NCBI GenBank assembly: GCA_018401745.1
Contig: JAGYJY010000010.1
Location: forward strand, 62,001 to 126,000
Source of the DNA: Pirellulales bacterium
Lineage (GTDB): Bacteria > Planctomycetota > Planctomycetia > Pirellulales > UBA1268
Length of the DNA stretch: 64,000 nt
Reading direction: 5' to 3'
The notes below the pieces were generated by a model. It saw nothing but the letters and a program-made list of their open reading frames with translations, was not told where the DNA came from and did not search any database. Position 1 is the stretch's first letter; each line of letters starts with the position of its first letter. Position numbers and translations under genes: made by a program. This document shows positions 55,043-62,828 of the stretch, one piece after another.

Positions 55043-55498
55043 ATGCTCAACACCCCACTTGTGCATCCCGATATCCTCCGCGTTCTCGCCACGGCCGGAC
55101 ATCATTCCAAGGTGCTGATCGCCGATGGCAACTATCCTGCCGCCAACAAGCGTGGCCCGCGGGCGGAGCTGATCTCGCTGCAGCTGAGCCCCGGCGTGCC
55201 CACGGTCGCACAGGTGTTTGAGGCGATCGTTTCCACCGTGCGGATCGATGAGGTCCACACAATGGGCATCGATCGCGACGACCCCTATGCCGCCGCCACT
55301 CCCGGCGACCCGCCGGTGTGGGCCGACTACCGCCGCATCCTCACCCAGGCGGGCAGCCCCTGTGAGCTCATGCCGATCGTGAAGTGGGACTTCTACGAGG
55401 CTGTCGCATCAGCCGACCATGTGCTCACGATCCAGACCGCCGAAACACAGCCCTGGGCCAATCTGCTGCTGACCCTCGGCTGCCGTACCTTCTCCTGA
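55043..55498 (+). CDS. fucU: RbsD/FucU-type sugar mutarotase
   Basis: 151 residues. VHPDILRVLATAGHHSKVLIADGNYPA contains the conserved Gly-His and Asp-Gly-Asn-Tyr-Pro of FucU; KRGPRAELISLQLSPGVP and WDFYEAVASADHVLTIQTAETQPWANLLLTLG follow. FucU interconverts alpha and beta anomers of L-fucose (RbsD does the same for ribose); the cluster favours fucose. It lies 42 bp downstream of the TIM barrel protein. Confidence 0.9.
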   Translation: MLNTPLVHPDILRVLATAGHHSKVLIADGNYPAANKRGPRAELISLQLSPGVPTVAQVFEAIVSTVRIDEVHTMGIDRDDPYAAATPGDPPVWADYRRILTQAGSPCELMPIVKWDFYEAVASADHVLTIQTAETQPWANLLLTLGCRTFS

Positions 55499-55517
55499 CA
55501 GCTCCGGAAAGCCCGCC

Positions 55518-56450
55518 ATGCAAACCCGACCGCTCGGAACGACCGGCCTGGAGGTTCCCATCCTCGCCTTCGGCGCCTCATCGCTCGGCCAGGAGTTTCG
55601 CCGTGTGACTCTCGAGGAGGCCCTCGGCAGCGTGCGGACCGCCCTCGACTGTGGCCTGACGCTGATCGACACGAGCCCCTTCTACGGCCGCGGCATGAGC
55701 GAGGTGCTCTTGGGTGTGGCCCTGCGGGACATTCCCCGCGACGACTACCTGCTGTGCACGAAGCTGGGCCGCTACGACCTGGCCCACTTCGACTTCTCCG
55801 CCCGCCGCGTGGCTGAGAGCATCGATGTCTCGCTGCACCGACTGGGCACCGACCACCTCGATATCGCGTTGTGCCACGACATCGAGTTTGTGCCGATGCA
55901 GCAGATCATCGACGAGACCCTACCGGCCCTGCGGCAGGCCCAGGCCGCCGGCAAGGTGCGGTTTGTCGGCTTCTCGGGCTACCCGCAGAAGATCTTTCGC
56001 TTCATCTGCGACGCCACCGATGTCGACTGTGTGCTCAGCTACAACCAGTACACCCTGCAAAACACCCGCTTCGCTGATGAGACGGTGCCGTTTCTCAAGG
56101 CCAAAGGCATCGGCGCGATGAACGCGGGCCCTTTCAGCGCCCGGCTGCTGACCGACGCTCCGCTGCCAGCCTGGCTGAAGGAGCCTGAGGAGGTGAAGGC
56201 GGCAGCACGCGCGGCGGCAGAGCTCTGCCGCGTTCGGGGCACACCGATCGCCAAGCTCGCTCTCCAGTTTTCATTGGCCAACCCCGACATCGCCACCACG
56301 ATCGCCGGCAGCGCCAACCCAGCCAACATTCGGGCCTGGGCCGAATGGGCCGCCGAACCGGTGGATCAGGAGCTGCTCGCCGATGTGCAGCAGATCTTTG
56401 CCCCGGTGAAAAACATCGGTCATGTTGAAGGCCTTCCCGAAAACAACTGA
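55518..56450 (+). CDS. Aldo/keto reductase, L-galactose/L-fucose dehydrogenase-like
   Basis: 310 residues. MQTRPLGTTGLEVPILAFGASSLGQEF, LTLIDTSPFYGRGMSEVLLG (catalytic Asp, Tyr), LLCTKLGRYDL (catalytic Lys) and LDIALCHDIEFVP (catalytic His) form the AKR tetrad. The GRxDxxxFDFSA and HDIE blocks are those of L-galactose dehydrogenase-like AKRs, which oxidise L-galactose or L-fucose to the 1,4- or 1,5-lactone. It sits between the mutarotase and the lactonase, where this step belongs. Confidence 0.88.
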   Translation: MQTRPLGTTGLEVPILAFGASSLGQEFRRVTLEEALGSVRTALDCGLTLIDTSPFYGRGMSEVLLGVALRDIPRDDYLLCTKLGRYDLAHFDFSARRVAESIDVSLHRLGTDHLDIALCHDIEFVPMQQIIDETLPALRQAQAAGKVRFVGFSGYPQKIFRFICDATDVDCVLSYNQYTLQNTRFADETVPFLKAKGIGAMNAGPFSARLLTDAPLPAWLKEPEEVKAAARAAAELCRVRGTPIAKLALQFSLANPDIATTIAGSANPANIRAWAEWAAEPVDQELLADVQQIFAPVKNIGHVEGLPENN

Positions 56451-56475
56451 GCGCTTACCGAGTGAGGAGACCGCG

Positions 56476-57309
56476 ATGCGGGTCGATGCCCATCAACACT
56501 TCTGGCGTTACGATCCTGCGGAGTATGACTGGATCGGCGAGGGCATGGAGCGGCTTGCCCGCGACTACCTGCCAGCCGACCTCGCCCCCTTGCTGACAGC
56601 CGAAGGGATCGCCGGCAGCGTGGCGGTGCAGGCCCGCCAGACCATCGAGGAAACGCGGTGGCTGCTCGGGCTGGCCGCCAAGCATCCGGCGATTCTCGGT
56701 GTCGTCGGCTGGGTCGACCTGCGGAGCAGCGAGGCTGGCGAGCAGCTGCGGGAGTTTGCGGCCAACCCACGATTTGTCGGGGTGCGGCATGTCGTGCAGA
56801 ACGAACCTGATGTGCGGTTTCTGCTCGGTGAGGCGTTTGTGGGGGGGCTCCGGCAGCTGCACGGCTTCGGGCTGACCTACGACCTGCTGCTCTTTCCACC
56901 ACAGCTGCCCGCCGCTGTGGAGCTTGCCGGCATGATGCCCGAGCAGCCGTTCGTGCTCGATCATCTCGCCAAGCCGCTGATCAAGCCCGGCATCCTCGAC
57001 CCCTGGCAGGCTGATCTCAGAGCCCTCGCCCGCCACCCCAACGTCTCCTGTAAGCTCTCAGGGCTCGTCACCGAGGCCGCCTGGCAGGGATGGAAGCGTG
57101 CCGACTTTGCTCCCTACCTTGAGGTCGCTCTGGAAGCCTTCGGCCCCAAGCGGCTGATGCTGGGCAGCGACTGGCCGGTCTGCCTGCTGGCTGCCGAATA
57201 CCCCGATGTTGTGGGAATCGTCACCGACTTCATCGCGAGGCTGAGCGACTCCGAGCAGGCTCTGATCCTCGGCGGCACAGCGAGCCGTTTCTACGGTCTC
57301 ACTCGCTGA
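56476..57309 (+). CDS. L-fuconolactonase-like amidohydrolase
   Basis: 277 residues from ATG 56476, which follows GAGGAGA. MRVDAHQHFWRYDPAEYDWI opens the amidohydrolase-2 lactonase family (metal-binding HQHFW), then GSVAVQARQTIEETRWLL, GVRHVVQNEPDVRF, FVLDHLAKPLIK (metal His), VSCKLSGLVTEA and LMLGSDWPVCLLAAEY (metal Asp). Such enzymes hydrolyse L-fuconolactone or L-galactonolactone. It directly follows the dehydrogenase that would produce the lactone. Confidence 0.9.
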   Translation: MRVDAHQHFWRYDPAEYDWIGEGMERLARDYLPADLAPLLTAEGIAGSVAVQARQTIEETRWLLGLAAKHPAILGVVGWVDLRSSEAGEQLREFAANPRFVGVRHVVQNEPDVRFLLGEAFVGGLRQLHGFGLTYDLLLFPPQLPAAVELAGMMPEQPFVLDHLAKPLIKPGILDPWQADLRALARHPNVSCKLSGLVTEAAWQGWKRADFAPYLEVALEAFGPKRLMLGSDWPVCLLAAEYPDVVGIVTDFIARLSDSEQALILGGTASRFYGLTR

Positions 57310-57362
57310 GCCTCCCCACGATCGCCAGCTATCACACACTCCACAGCAGCAAAGGATGCGAC

Positions 57363-58397
57363 ATGCAGGCACTCGTGCTTGAGAAGCCCGGTTCGTTTGC
57401 CTCTCGAGAGGTTCCCGAGCCAGCACCGCCCGGTCCTGGTGAGGCGGTGGTTCGCGTGGAGGCCGTCGGCATCTGCGGCACCGACTACGCTGGCTACCGC
57501 GGCACGATGCCCTACTTCAGCTACCCGCGGATCCCGGGTCACGAGCTGAGTGTTGTGGTGGTCGCGGTCGGTGAAGGGGTCACCAACGTGGCCATCGGCG
57601 ACCGCTGCTGTGTCGAGCCCTACCTCAACTGTCAGGCCTGCCACTCCTGTCGCCGCGGCCTGACCAACTGCTGCGAGCACAACCAGACCCTCGGCGTGCA
57701 CTGCGACGGTGGCCTGCAGCCCCTCTCCACGCTGCCTGCCCGCAAGCTCCACCGCTCACCGCAGCTGACGCCTGCCGAGAACGCCCTGGTGGAAACCCTG
57801 GCGATCGGCTGCCACGCGATCAATCGGGCCGCACCCACGCAGCCGGAGACCGTGCTCGTGATTGGGGCCGGACCGATTGGCCTCTCGGCGATGGAGTTTG
57901 CTCGGCTTGCCGGCAGCCGGGTGATCCTGATGGACATGACCGAGTCGCGGCTGGCCTTCGCCCGCGACAGGCTTGGCGTCAGCGAAACTCTCCTGGCCAC
58001 CGGCACGCCAGACGATGAGCAAACGCTGCACAGCATGACCGAAGGCCGCATGGCGGAGGTCGTGGTCGACGCCACCGGCAGCCATCAGAGCATGAGCAGC
58101 AGCCTGGCGCTGTGCAGCTACGGCGGACGGCTGGTCTACGTGGGCATCACCCAGCAGAACCTCTCGTTTTCCCATGCCGCCGTGATGCACCGCCGCGAGC
58201 TCTCGATCCTCGCCAGCCGCAACGCCCTCCCTGGCGACTTCACCCGCATCATCCGGCTGATCGAAAAGCAGCAGATCGACACCCGTCCGTGGATCACCCA
58301 CCGGGTGCCGTTTGCCGAAACGGCGGCGGTCTTTCCCACGCTCCTCGAGCCTGGCTCCGGCGTGCTCAAAGCGGTGGTGGAGATGCCCTCCGCCTGA
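57363..58397 (+). CDS. Zinc-binding alcohol dehydrogenase (MDR family), probable sugar-acid dehydrogenase
   Basis: 344 residues. Structural zinc Cys are in CQACHSCRRGLTNCC, catalytic zinc site in VGICGTDYAGYRG and PRIPGHELSV, and the nucleotide loop VLVIGAGPIGLSAMEFARLAG. In the nonphosphorylative fucose route this is the expected slot of 2-keto-3-deoxy-L-fuconate dehydrogenase, but the known enzyme is an SDR, so a distinct role is equally possible. It is the last gene of the plus-strand cluster, with aspC convergent. Confidence 0.88.
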   Translation: MQALVLEKPGSFASREVPEPAPPGPGEAVVRVEAVGICGTDYAGYRGTMPYFSYPRIPGHELSVVVVAVGEGVTNVAIGDRCCVEPYLNCQACHSCRRGLTNCCEHNQTLGVHCDGGLQPLSTLPARKLHRSPQLTPAENALVETLAIGCHAINRAAPTQPETVLVIGAGPIGLSAMEFARLAGSRVILMDMTESRLAFARDRLGVSETLLATGTPDDEQTLHSMTEGRMAEVVVDATGSHQSMSSSLALCSYGGRLVYVGITQQNLSFSHAAVMHRRELSILASRNALPGDFTRIIRLIEKQQIDTRPWITHRVPFAETAAVFPTLLEPGSGVLKAVVEMPSA

Positions 58398-58421
58398 GCA
58401 TCGCCCCAGCAGCATCGAGGC

Positions 58422-59666
58422 TCACCCTGCTGCGGTGCTGAGGAAACGGCCGATACGGGCTAGGCCGTCGGTGAGCTTCGCTTCGGAGGCGGCAAACGAC
58501 ATCCGCACATGCCCCTCGGCGCCAAACGCGCTGCCAGCCACGGTGGCCACCTGCTCAGCCTCGAGCAGGGCCTCGCACCACTCCACGCTCGTGGCGACTG
58601 GTTTCCCGCCGTAGGAGGTGCCGAGGTGCGACGAGATGTCAAAGAAGGCGTAGAAAGCCCCGCCAATCTCAGGAATCCGGATGCCCGGCAAGGCCCGCAG
58701 GCCCGCCGCCACGAGGTCTCGCCGCTTCTGAAAGGCCTGGCACATCTCCGCGACGCACTCCTGCGGGCCTTCCAGCGCCGCCAGGGCCGCATACTGGCTG
58801 ATGCTTGAGGGGTTGCTCGTCTCCTGGCTCTGCAGGCTGCCCATCGCCTTGGCGAGAGCCCCAGATGAAATCGTCCAGCCGATCCGCCAGCCGGTCATTG
58901 AGTAGGTCTTGCTGACGCCCGCAACCACGATCGTTCGCTCCGCCAGGCCCGGCCGCAGCGTGGGAAAGGAGACCGACTTCCGGCCGTCAAAGACCAGCTG
59001 GTCGTAGATCTCGTCCGACACGACTGCCAGGTTCTTCTCGAGCACCACGTCGGCGAGGGCACCCAGCTCTTCGGCTGTGTAGACGACACCAGTCGGGTTG
59101 CTCGGCGAGCAGAGCAGCAGCATCCGCGTGGCTGGCGTGACAGCCGCAGCCAAGGCGTCCGGCCGCAGCTTGAAGTTGTCTTCAAGGCGGGTTTCCACGA
59201 GCACCGGCGTGCCGCCTGCGAGCTTCACCAGCTCCGCATAGCTGACCCAGAAGGGCGTGGGCACGATCACCTCATCGCCGTCGTTGAGCAGGGCGGTGAA
59301 GACATTGTGGAGGGAATGCTTCGCACCGTTGGACACGATCACCTCGGCGGCCGTCACCTCGCGGCCGGTGCGACGGCTGGCATCGGCAGCCACTGCCTTG
59401 CGAAGAGCAGGGATGCCGGCAGCCGGCGTGTACTTCGTGTGGCCAGCGCGAATCGCTTCTTCGGCGGCGGCACAGATGTGGGGAGGTGTGGGAAAGTCAG
59501 GCTCACCCACGGAGAGATCGATCACATCGATCCCCTCCGCCTTCATCGCCGAGGCCCTCGCGGCCATCGCGAGCGTGGCGGAAGGCTGAAGCGACTGCAT
59601 GCGCCGCGCAAGAGCAAGCGGCTGGCGTGCGCGGCCGTGAGACGATGCGGATGCTGTGATGCTCAT
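58422..59666 (-). CDS. aspC: Aspartate/aromatic aminotransferase (class I PLP)
   Basis: 414 residues from ATG 59666 (59732 and M at 59600 are alternatives). IDLSVGEPDFPTPPHI, HTKYTPAAGIPALRKAVA, VSNGAKHSLHNVF (PLP phosphate), LCSPSNPTGVVYTAEEL, VSDEIYDQLVFDG and the PLP Lys in VAGVSKTYSMTGWRIGW are present. It is the standard AAT-Ibeta type that makes Asp from oxaloacetate, or uses related amino acids. It converges with the sugar dehydrogenase, so neither shares regulation. Confidence 0.94.
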   Translation of the reverse strand: MSITASASSHGRARQPLALARRMQSLQPSATLAMAARASAMKAEGIDVIDLSVGEPDFPTPPHICAAAEEAIRAGHTKYTPAAGIPALRKAVAADASRRTGREVTAAEVIVSNGAKHSLHNVFTALLNDGDEVIVPTPFWVSYAELVKLAGGTPVLVETRLEDNFKLRPDALAAAVTPATRMLLLCSPSNPTGVVYTAEELGALADVVLEKNLAVVSDEIYDQLVFDGRKSVSFPTLRPGLAERTIVVAGVSKTYSMTGWRIGWTISSGALAKAMGSLQSQETSNPSSISQYAALAALEGPQECVAEMCQAFQKRRDLVAAGLRALPGIRIPEIGGAFYAFFDISSHLGTSYGGKPVATSVEWCEALLEAEQVATVAGSAFGAEGHVRMSFAASEAKLTDGLARIGRFLSTAAG

Positions 59667-60272
59667 GTCTGTCGTACGTTGCGTTGGTGGGATGAAGGAA
59701 TGGTGATGATACCCGTGACGGTCCATCGACATAGGTGGCTTGCCATCTTCAATGGACCAAATTTTTCGCTGCCGATCATTGATCCTCTCTTGACAGTTTT
59801 CATCGCGATCATCGACAACTCACCCAATCATGCTGATGTGTTGTTGCTTCGGCTTCATCAAGTGATTCGATCAACGATGAACTCCACGATGAATCGAGCG
59901 ACGCATTCGAACGACTTCGGATGCAGCAGACACGAGTGCTGGATGCCTCAAACGTGACCGCCGATTCCGTTGCTGCTGCAGGAAGACGTTCATCCTGTAG
60001 GAACTGGTCGCACGATCTAGGTGAGCCGTCAGCTCCATGGCGGTGGGATCGCATCAGGCTGCCTGTCCGCTTCATGGGATCTCTGACCAAACATCGCTCT
60101 GTCGAGGCGTCGTCAGTCCTCGTGTGCCTTCGTGGATGCCCCACAGAAGCAACGACTGCACGCGGGGAAGGGAAACCGTTTTTTCGTTATCGTCGACCAA
60201 TCTCCACTTCGAGTGCCCAGGAGATTGGTCGCGTGTTGAGTGAATGGGCGCTCATGGCAAGGAGCCATTTCC
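59667..60272. other. Spacer with inverted repeat; no gene recognised
   Basis: Less GC-rich than its surroundings. No real gene is apparent. CGACCAATCTCC at 60194-60205 and GGAGATTGGTCG at 60220-60231 form a perfect 12-bp inverted repeat (14-nt gap) about 40 bp before the histone-like gene. A TTGACA occurs at 59790-59795 but without a credible -10 box at the correct spacing. The upstream half is presumed to be the 5' region of aspC. Confidence 0.5.
60194..60231 (+). promoter_or_regulatory. 12-bp inverted repeat upstream of the histone-like gene
   Basis: CGACCAATCTCC (60194-60205) and GGAGATTGGTCG (60220-60231) pair perfectly around ACTTCGAGTGCCCA. It may be an operator, a terminator of an upstream transcript or a leader hairpin of the gene at 60273. 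It is followed by no T-run. Confidence 0.6.
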
Positions 60273-60419
60273 ATGGCCAAGAAGAAGGCCGCGAAGAAGG
60301 TCGCCAAGAAGAAGGTGGCCAAGAAGGTCGCCAAGAAGAAGGTCGCCAAGAAGGTGGCCAAGAAGAAGGTCGCCAAGAAGGTTGCCAAGAAGAAGGTCGC
60401 CAAGAAGGCCAAGATCTAG
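60273..60419 (+). CDS. Histone H1-like Lys/Ala/Val mini-protein (48 residues)
   Basis: The translation begins MAKKKAAKK and then repeats VAKKKVAKK to the end VAKKAKI; 26 of 48 residues are Lys. AAGGAG at 60259-60264 lies 8 nt before ATG. It resembles the Hc1/Hc2-like DNA-binding tails of chlamydiae and the H1-like proteins of planctomycetes: nucleoid-binding by charge. The gene is flanked by an upstream inverted repeat and a downstream terminator, so it is an independent transcription unit. Confidence 0.85.
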   Translation: MAKKKAAKKVAKKKVAKKVAKKKVAKKVAKKKVAKKVAKKKVAKKAKI

Positions 60420-60523
60420 GCCTTCCCCGCTTTGGCTGGCCTTCGGGTTGACCAGGTCGGGCAGTCCAGCCGGAGGCTCCCTCGCGGGCACCGGTAAGGC
60501 ACCCACCCACGTCCAGACGAGAA

Positions 60524-60568
60524 AGGCCGGCCCGGGCCCTTGGGCGCCCGGGCCGGCCTGATTTTTTT
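60524..60568 (+). terminator. Rho-independent terminator after the histone-like gene
   Basis: A perfect 14-bp stem, AGGCCGGCCCGGGC (60524-60537) with GCCCGGGCCGGCCT (60546-60559), loop of 8 nt, then GA and a run of seven T (60562-60568). It follows the stop codon by 104 nt. One of the clearest terminators in the window. Confidence 0.95.
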
Positions 60569-60625
60569 ACAGGCACCTGTTTTTAGGCACCGTGCTTCCG
60601 TTTTTCACGCTTCCGTTTTTCACCC

Positions 60626-61720
60626 ATGACCGACGCTCCCCACACACCCACAGACTCCGCAGCACAGGCAGCCGCCAGCAGTTTTCTGCTCGTGTCCTGC
60701 CAGGCTGGTGCCGAGGAAGGACTCTTCCTCACTCAGCAGCTGATGCTGCCGCAGCTGTCGCGGGCCGCCTGGCGTCGTGGCGCCGTCACCTTCCGCATCC
60801 CCGAGGGCATGGATCTTCCTGACGCGGCCCAGCTGCCCTTCGCCCGCAGCATGGCGATGTCGCTTGGGCAGGTCACCGGCTCGTCCTTAAACGAACTGAC
60901 CACAGCCGCTGTCGCCCCCTCCACGCCTCACCATCTGCATGTCTGGCAGCGAGCCGCACCGTCTCGTCGAAAGTCAAAAGAGGCCGACGCTGCCGAGCTG
61001 CTGCCGTCGGCCGCTAAACTGCATGCGACCATCGCAGCCACACTCGGCTGCCCGCCAGCTGTCGATGGCACCGACGCCGCAGCTGGCAGCATCGCCTCGC
61101 GAGGGGAGCAGGTGCTCAGCGTCGTCATCGACGCACCTGGCCGAGCCTGGCTTGGCTGGCACACCGCGACATCGCCATCGAGCTGCTGGCCTGGTGGCCT
61201 CTATCCGGGGCGGCTCCCTGAAGACGCGGTCTCGCGGGCCTGGCTGAAGCTTGATGAGGCGGTCGCCGTCTTTGAGGTTCCCGTGCGGGCCGGACAACGG
61301 GCCTGTGAACTCGGCGCGGCGCCTGGCGGTGCGAGCCAACGGCTCCTCTCGCTGGGTCTGACGGTGGTGGGCATCGATCCAGCCGACATCGATCCGCGTG
61401 TGGCTGAGCACCCACGCTTTGAGCACTGGCAGATGCGGGCCCGTGACGTGCGGCTGCGGCAGCTGCGGGGCTTCGACTGGCTCGTCGCCGACATGAACAT
61501 CGATCCCTCGAGCACGATGGACGCCCTGGAGCGGGTGGCCACAGCACCAGGCACGAGCCTGCACGGGATCATCGCCACCCTCAAGCTGCCGCAGTGGAAG
61601 CGTGCGGCTGATCTTCCCGCATGGCTCGACCGCTTCCGCAGCTGGGGCTTCATCCCCGCAGCACGCCAGCTCTCCTCGGGTGGTCGCGAACTCTGCGTCG
61701 TTGCCCGCAGGCCCTCATGA
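60626..61720 (+). CDS. rlmM: RlmM/FtsJ-like rRNA methyltransferase
   Basis: 364 residues. N-terminal THUMP-like region (FLLVSCQAGAEEGL and the following 120 residues), then an FtsJ/RrmJ-type core: VSRAWLKLDEAVAVF, CELGAAPGGASQRLLSLGLTVVGIDPADIDPRV (AdoMet loop), FDWLVADMNIDPSS (catalytic Asp) and IIATLKLPQWKR (catalytic Lys). The order and spacing match RlmM, which 2'-O-methylates C2498 of 23S rRNA. ATG 60626 opens the frame. It converges with birA, overlapping by 6 bp. Confidence 0.88.
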   Translation: MTDAPHTPTDSAAQAAASSFLLVSCQAGAEEGLFLTQQLMLPQLSRAAWRRGAVTFRIPEGMDLPDAAQLPFARSMAMSLGQVTGSSLNELTTAAVAPSTPHHLHVWQRAAPSRRKSKEADAAELLPSAAKLHATIAATLGCPPAVDGTDAAAGSIASRGEQVLSVVIDAPGRAWLGWHTATSPSSCWPGGLYPGRLPEDAVSRAWLKLDEAVAVFEVPVRAGQRACELGAAPGGASQRLLSLGLTVVGIDPADIDPRVAEHPRFEHWQMRARDVRLRQLRGFDWLVADMNIDPSSTMDALERVATAPGTSLHGIIATLKLPQWKRAADLPAWLDRFRSWGFIPAARQLSSGGRELCVVARRPS

Positions 61721-62596
61721 GCCGAGGGGTGTCGCTGGCCTCCACTGGCTGCTCTGCGGCGTGAGGCTGCCGCCGTGAAACCGTCGCTCACCTTCCGCGG
61801 TCTGCATGCAGAGGGCGCCGTCGGCATCGATCCCCAGGCAGACACCCGGAACCTGCTCCTGCCCGTGATGGAAGGTCACCGCCGCTCCCGTGAGCGTGCA
61901 CAGCGGAGCATACCGCTGCCGCAGCACCCCAGAATCGGTGGCCAGGGCCGTGAGCAGCTCCCACAGCCGCGGGAGAAAGGCCTCCAGCAGCTGCTGCCTC
62001 GGCAAGGGCTTACCGATCAGATCGGGAATCGTCACCAGCCGCTCTCTCAGCGGCAGCGGGGCCTCCGCTATCCTTCCCGCCGTGTTGACGCCGACGCCAA
62101 AGAGCACCCGGCCCGAGGACGACGCTTCGGCAAGAATGCCTGCGAGCTTGCGACTGCCAACCTCGACATCGTTGGGCCACCGCAACCCGACCGTGACCGC
62201 CGGCACGACGGCCATCAGCGACTCCGCCAGAGCGATCCCGCAGGCGAGCGACCAGCCTGCCGCTGCGGGTGACGGGCCATCAGATGCTGGCCAGCCCAGC
62301 CAGACCGGATCGACCACCACGGTCATCGCCAGGCTGCCGGAGGCCTGCCACCAGCCAGCCCCTCGCCGTCCACGACCATCGGTCTGTCGATCCGCAAGCA
62401 CGACCGCAGGCAGAGTGGATGTCTGCGGCGTTGCCGCAAGCACACGGCCGCGGTGCATCGTCGACTCGGCTTCGTGGAGATGCTCCACCGTGGCCAGCCG
62501 GCCAACGGCCATCAGCCGCTGCAGGTCGATCGGATCGACGCCGGCTGCCCCTGCGGCTGCTGACGTAACGGCTGAGGATGGTGAAACTGGCTGCAT
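61715..62596 (-). CDS. birA: Biotin-[acetyl-CoA carboxylase] ligase
   Basis: 293 residues. The biotin-protein ligase motif DGRGRRGAGWWQASGSLAMTVVV, then VGLRWPNDVEVGSRKLAGILAEASSSGRVLFGVGVNTAG are all present. There is no N-terminal winged helix, so it cannot be a BirA repressor; it is the monofunctional ligase (BPL). It attaches biotin to AccB. A bioF-like gene is at 42212. Confidence 0.95.
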   Translation of the reverse strand: MQPVSPSSAVTSAAAGAAGVDPIDLQRLMAVGRLATVEHLHEAESTMHRGRVLAATPQTSTLPAVVLADRQTDGRGRRGAGWWQASGSLAMTVVVDPVWLGWPASDGPSPAAAGWSLACGIALAESLMAVVPAVTVGLRWPNDVEVGSRKLAGILAEASSSGRVLFGVGVNTAGRIAEAPLPLRERLVTIPDLIGKPLPRQQLLEAFLPRLWELLTALATDSGVLRQRYAPLCTLTGAAVTFHHGQEQVPGVCLGIDADGALCMQTAEGERRFHGGSLTPQSSQWRPATPLGS

Positions 62597-62828
62597 GCGG
62601 AAGCCACAAATGCTGGGAACTTTTGGTGCCCTGGGCGGCGTGGGATACGGCCGACCTCTGGTACGGAAGGCAACCCATCCTCAAGGCAGTCGCCCACATT
62701 TGTGATGACGACCTTGACCGCTGCCGAAGCGGCGTGGTACTTCCCCGCGATTTTCCATCACGGCCGCAGGCATTCTGCGGCAGCATAGCCACCGTGAGCC
62801 AGGCGTGCGACTGAGCTTCTCTCCACTC

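Noticed and set aside
59700..59830. TTGACA at 59790 as promoter of the histone-like gene
   Set aside because: No acceptable -10 box at 16-18 bp; distance to the gene would leave a leader of over 450 nt.
60113..60576. Leu/Phe- or Ser/Trp-rich minus-strand frames opposite the histone-like gene
   Set aside because: Antisense reading of AAG-rich codons; the plus frame has an ideal RBS.
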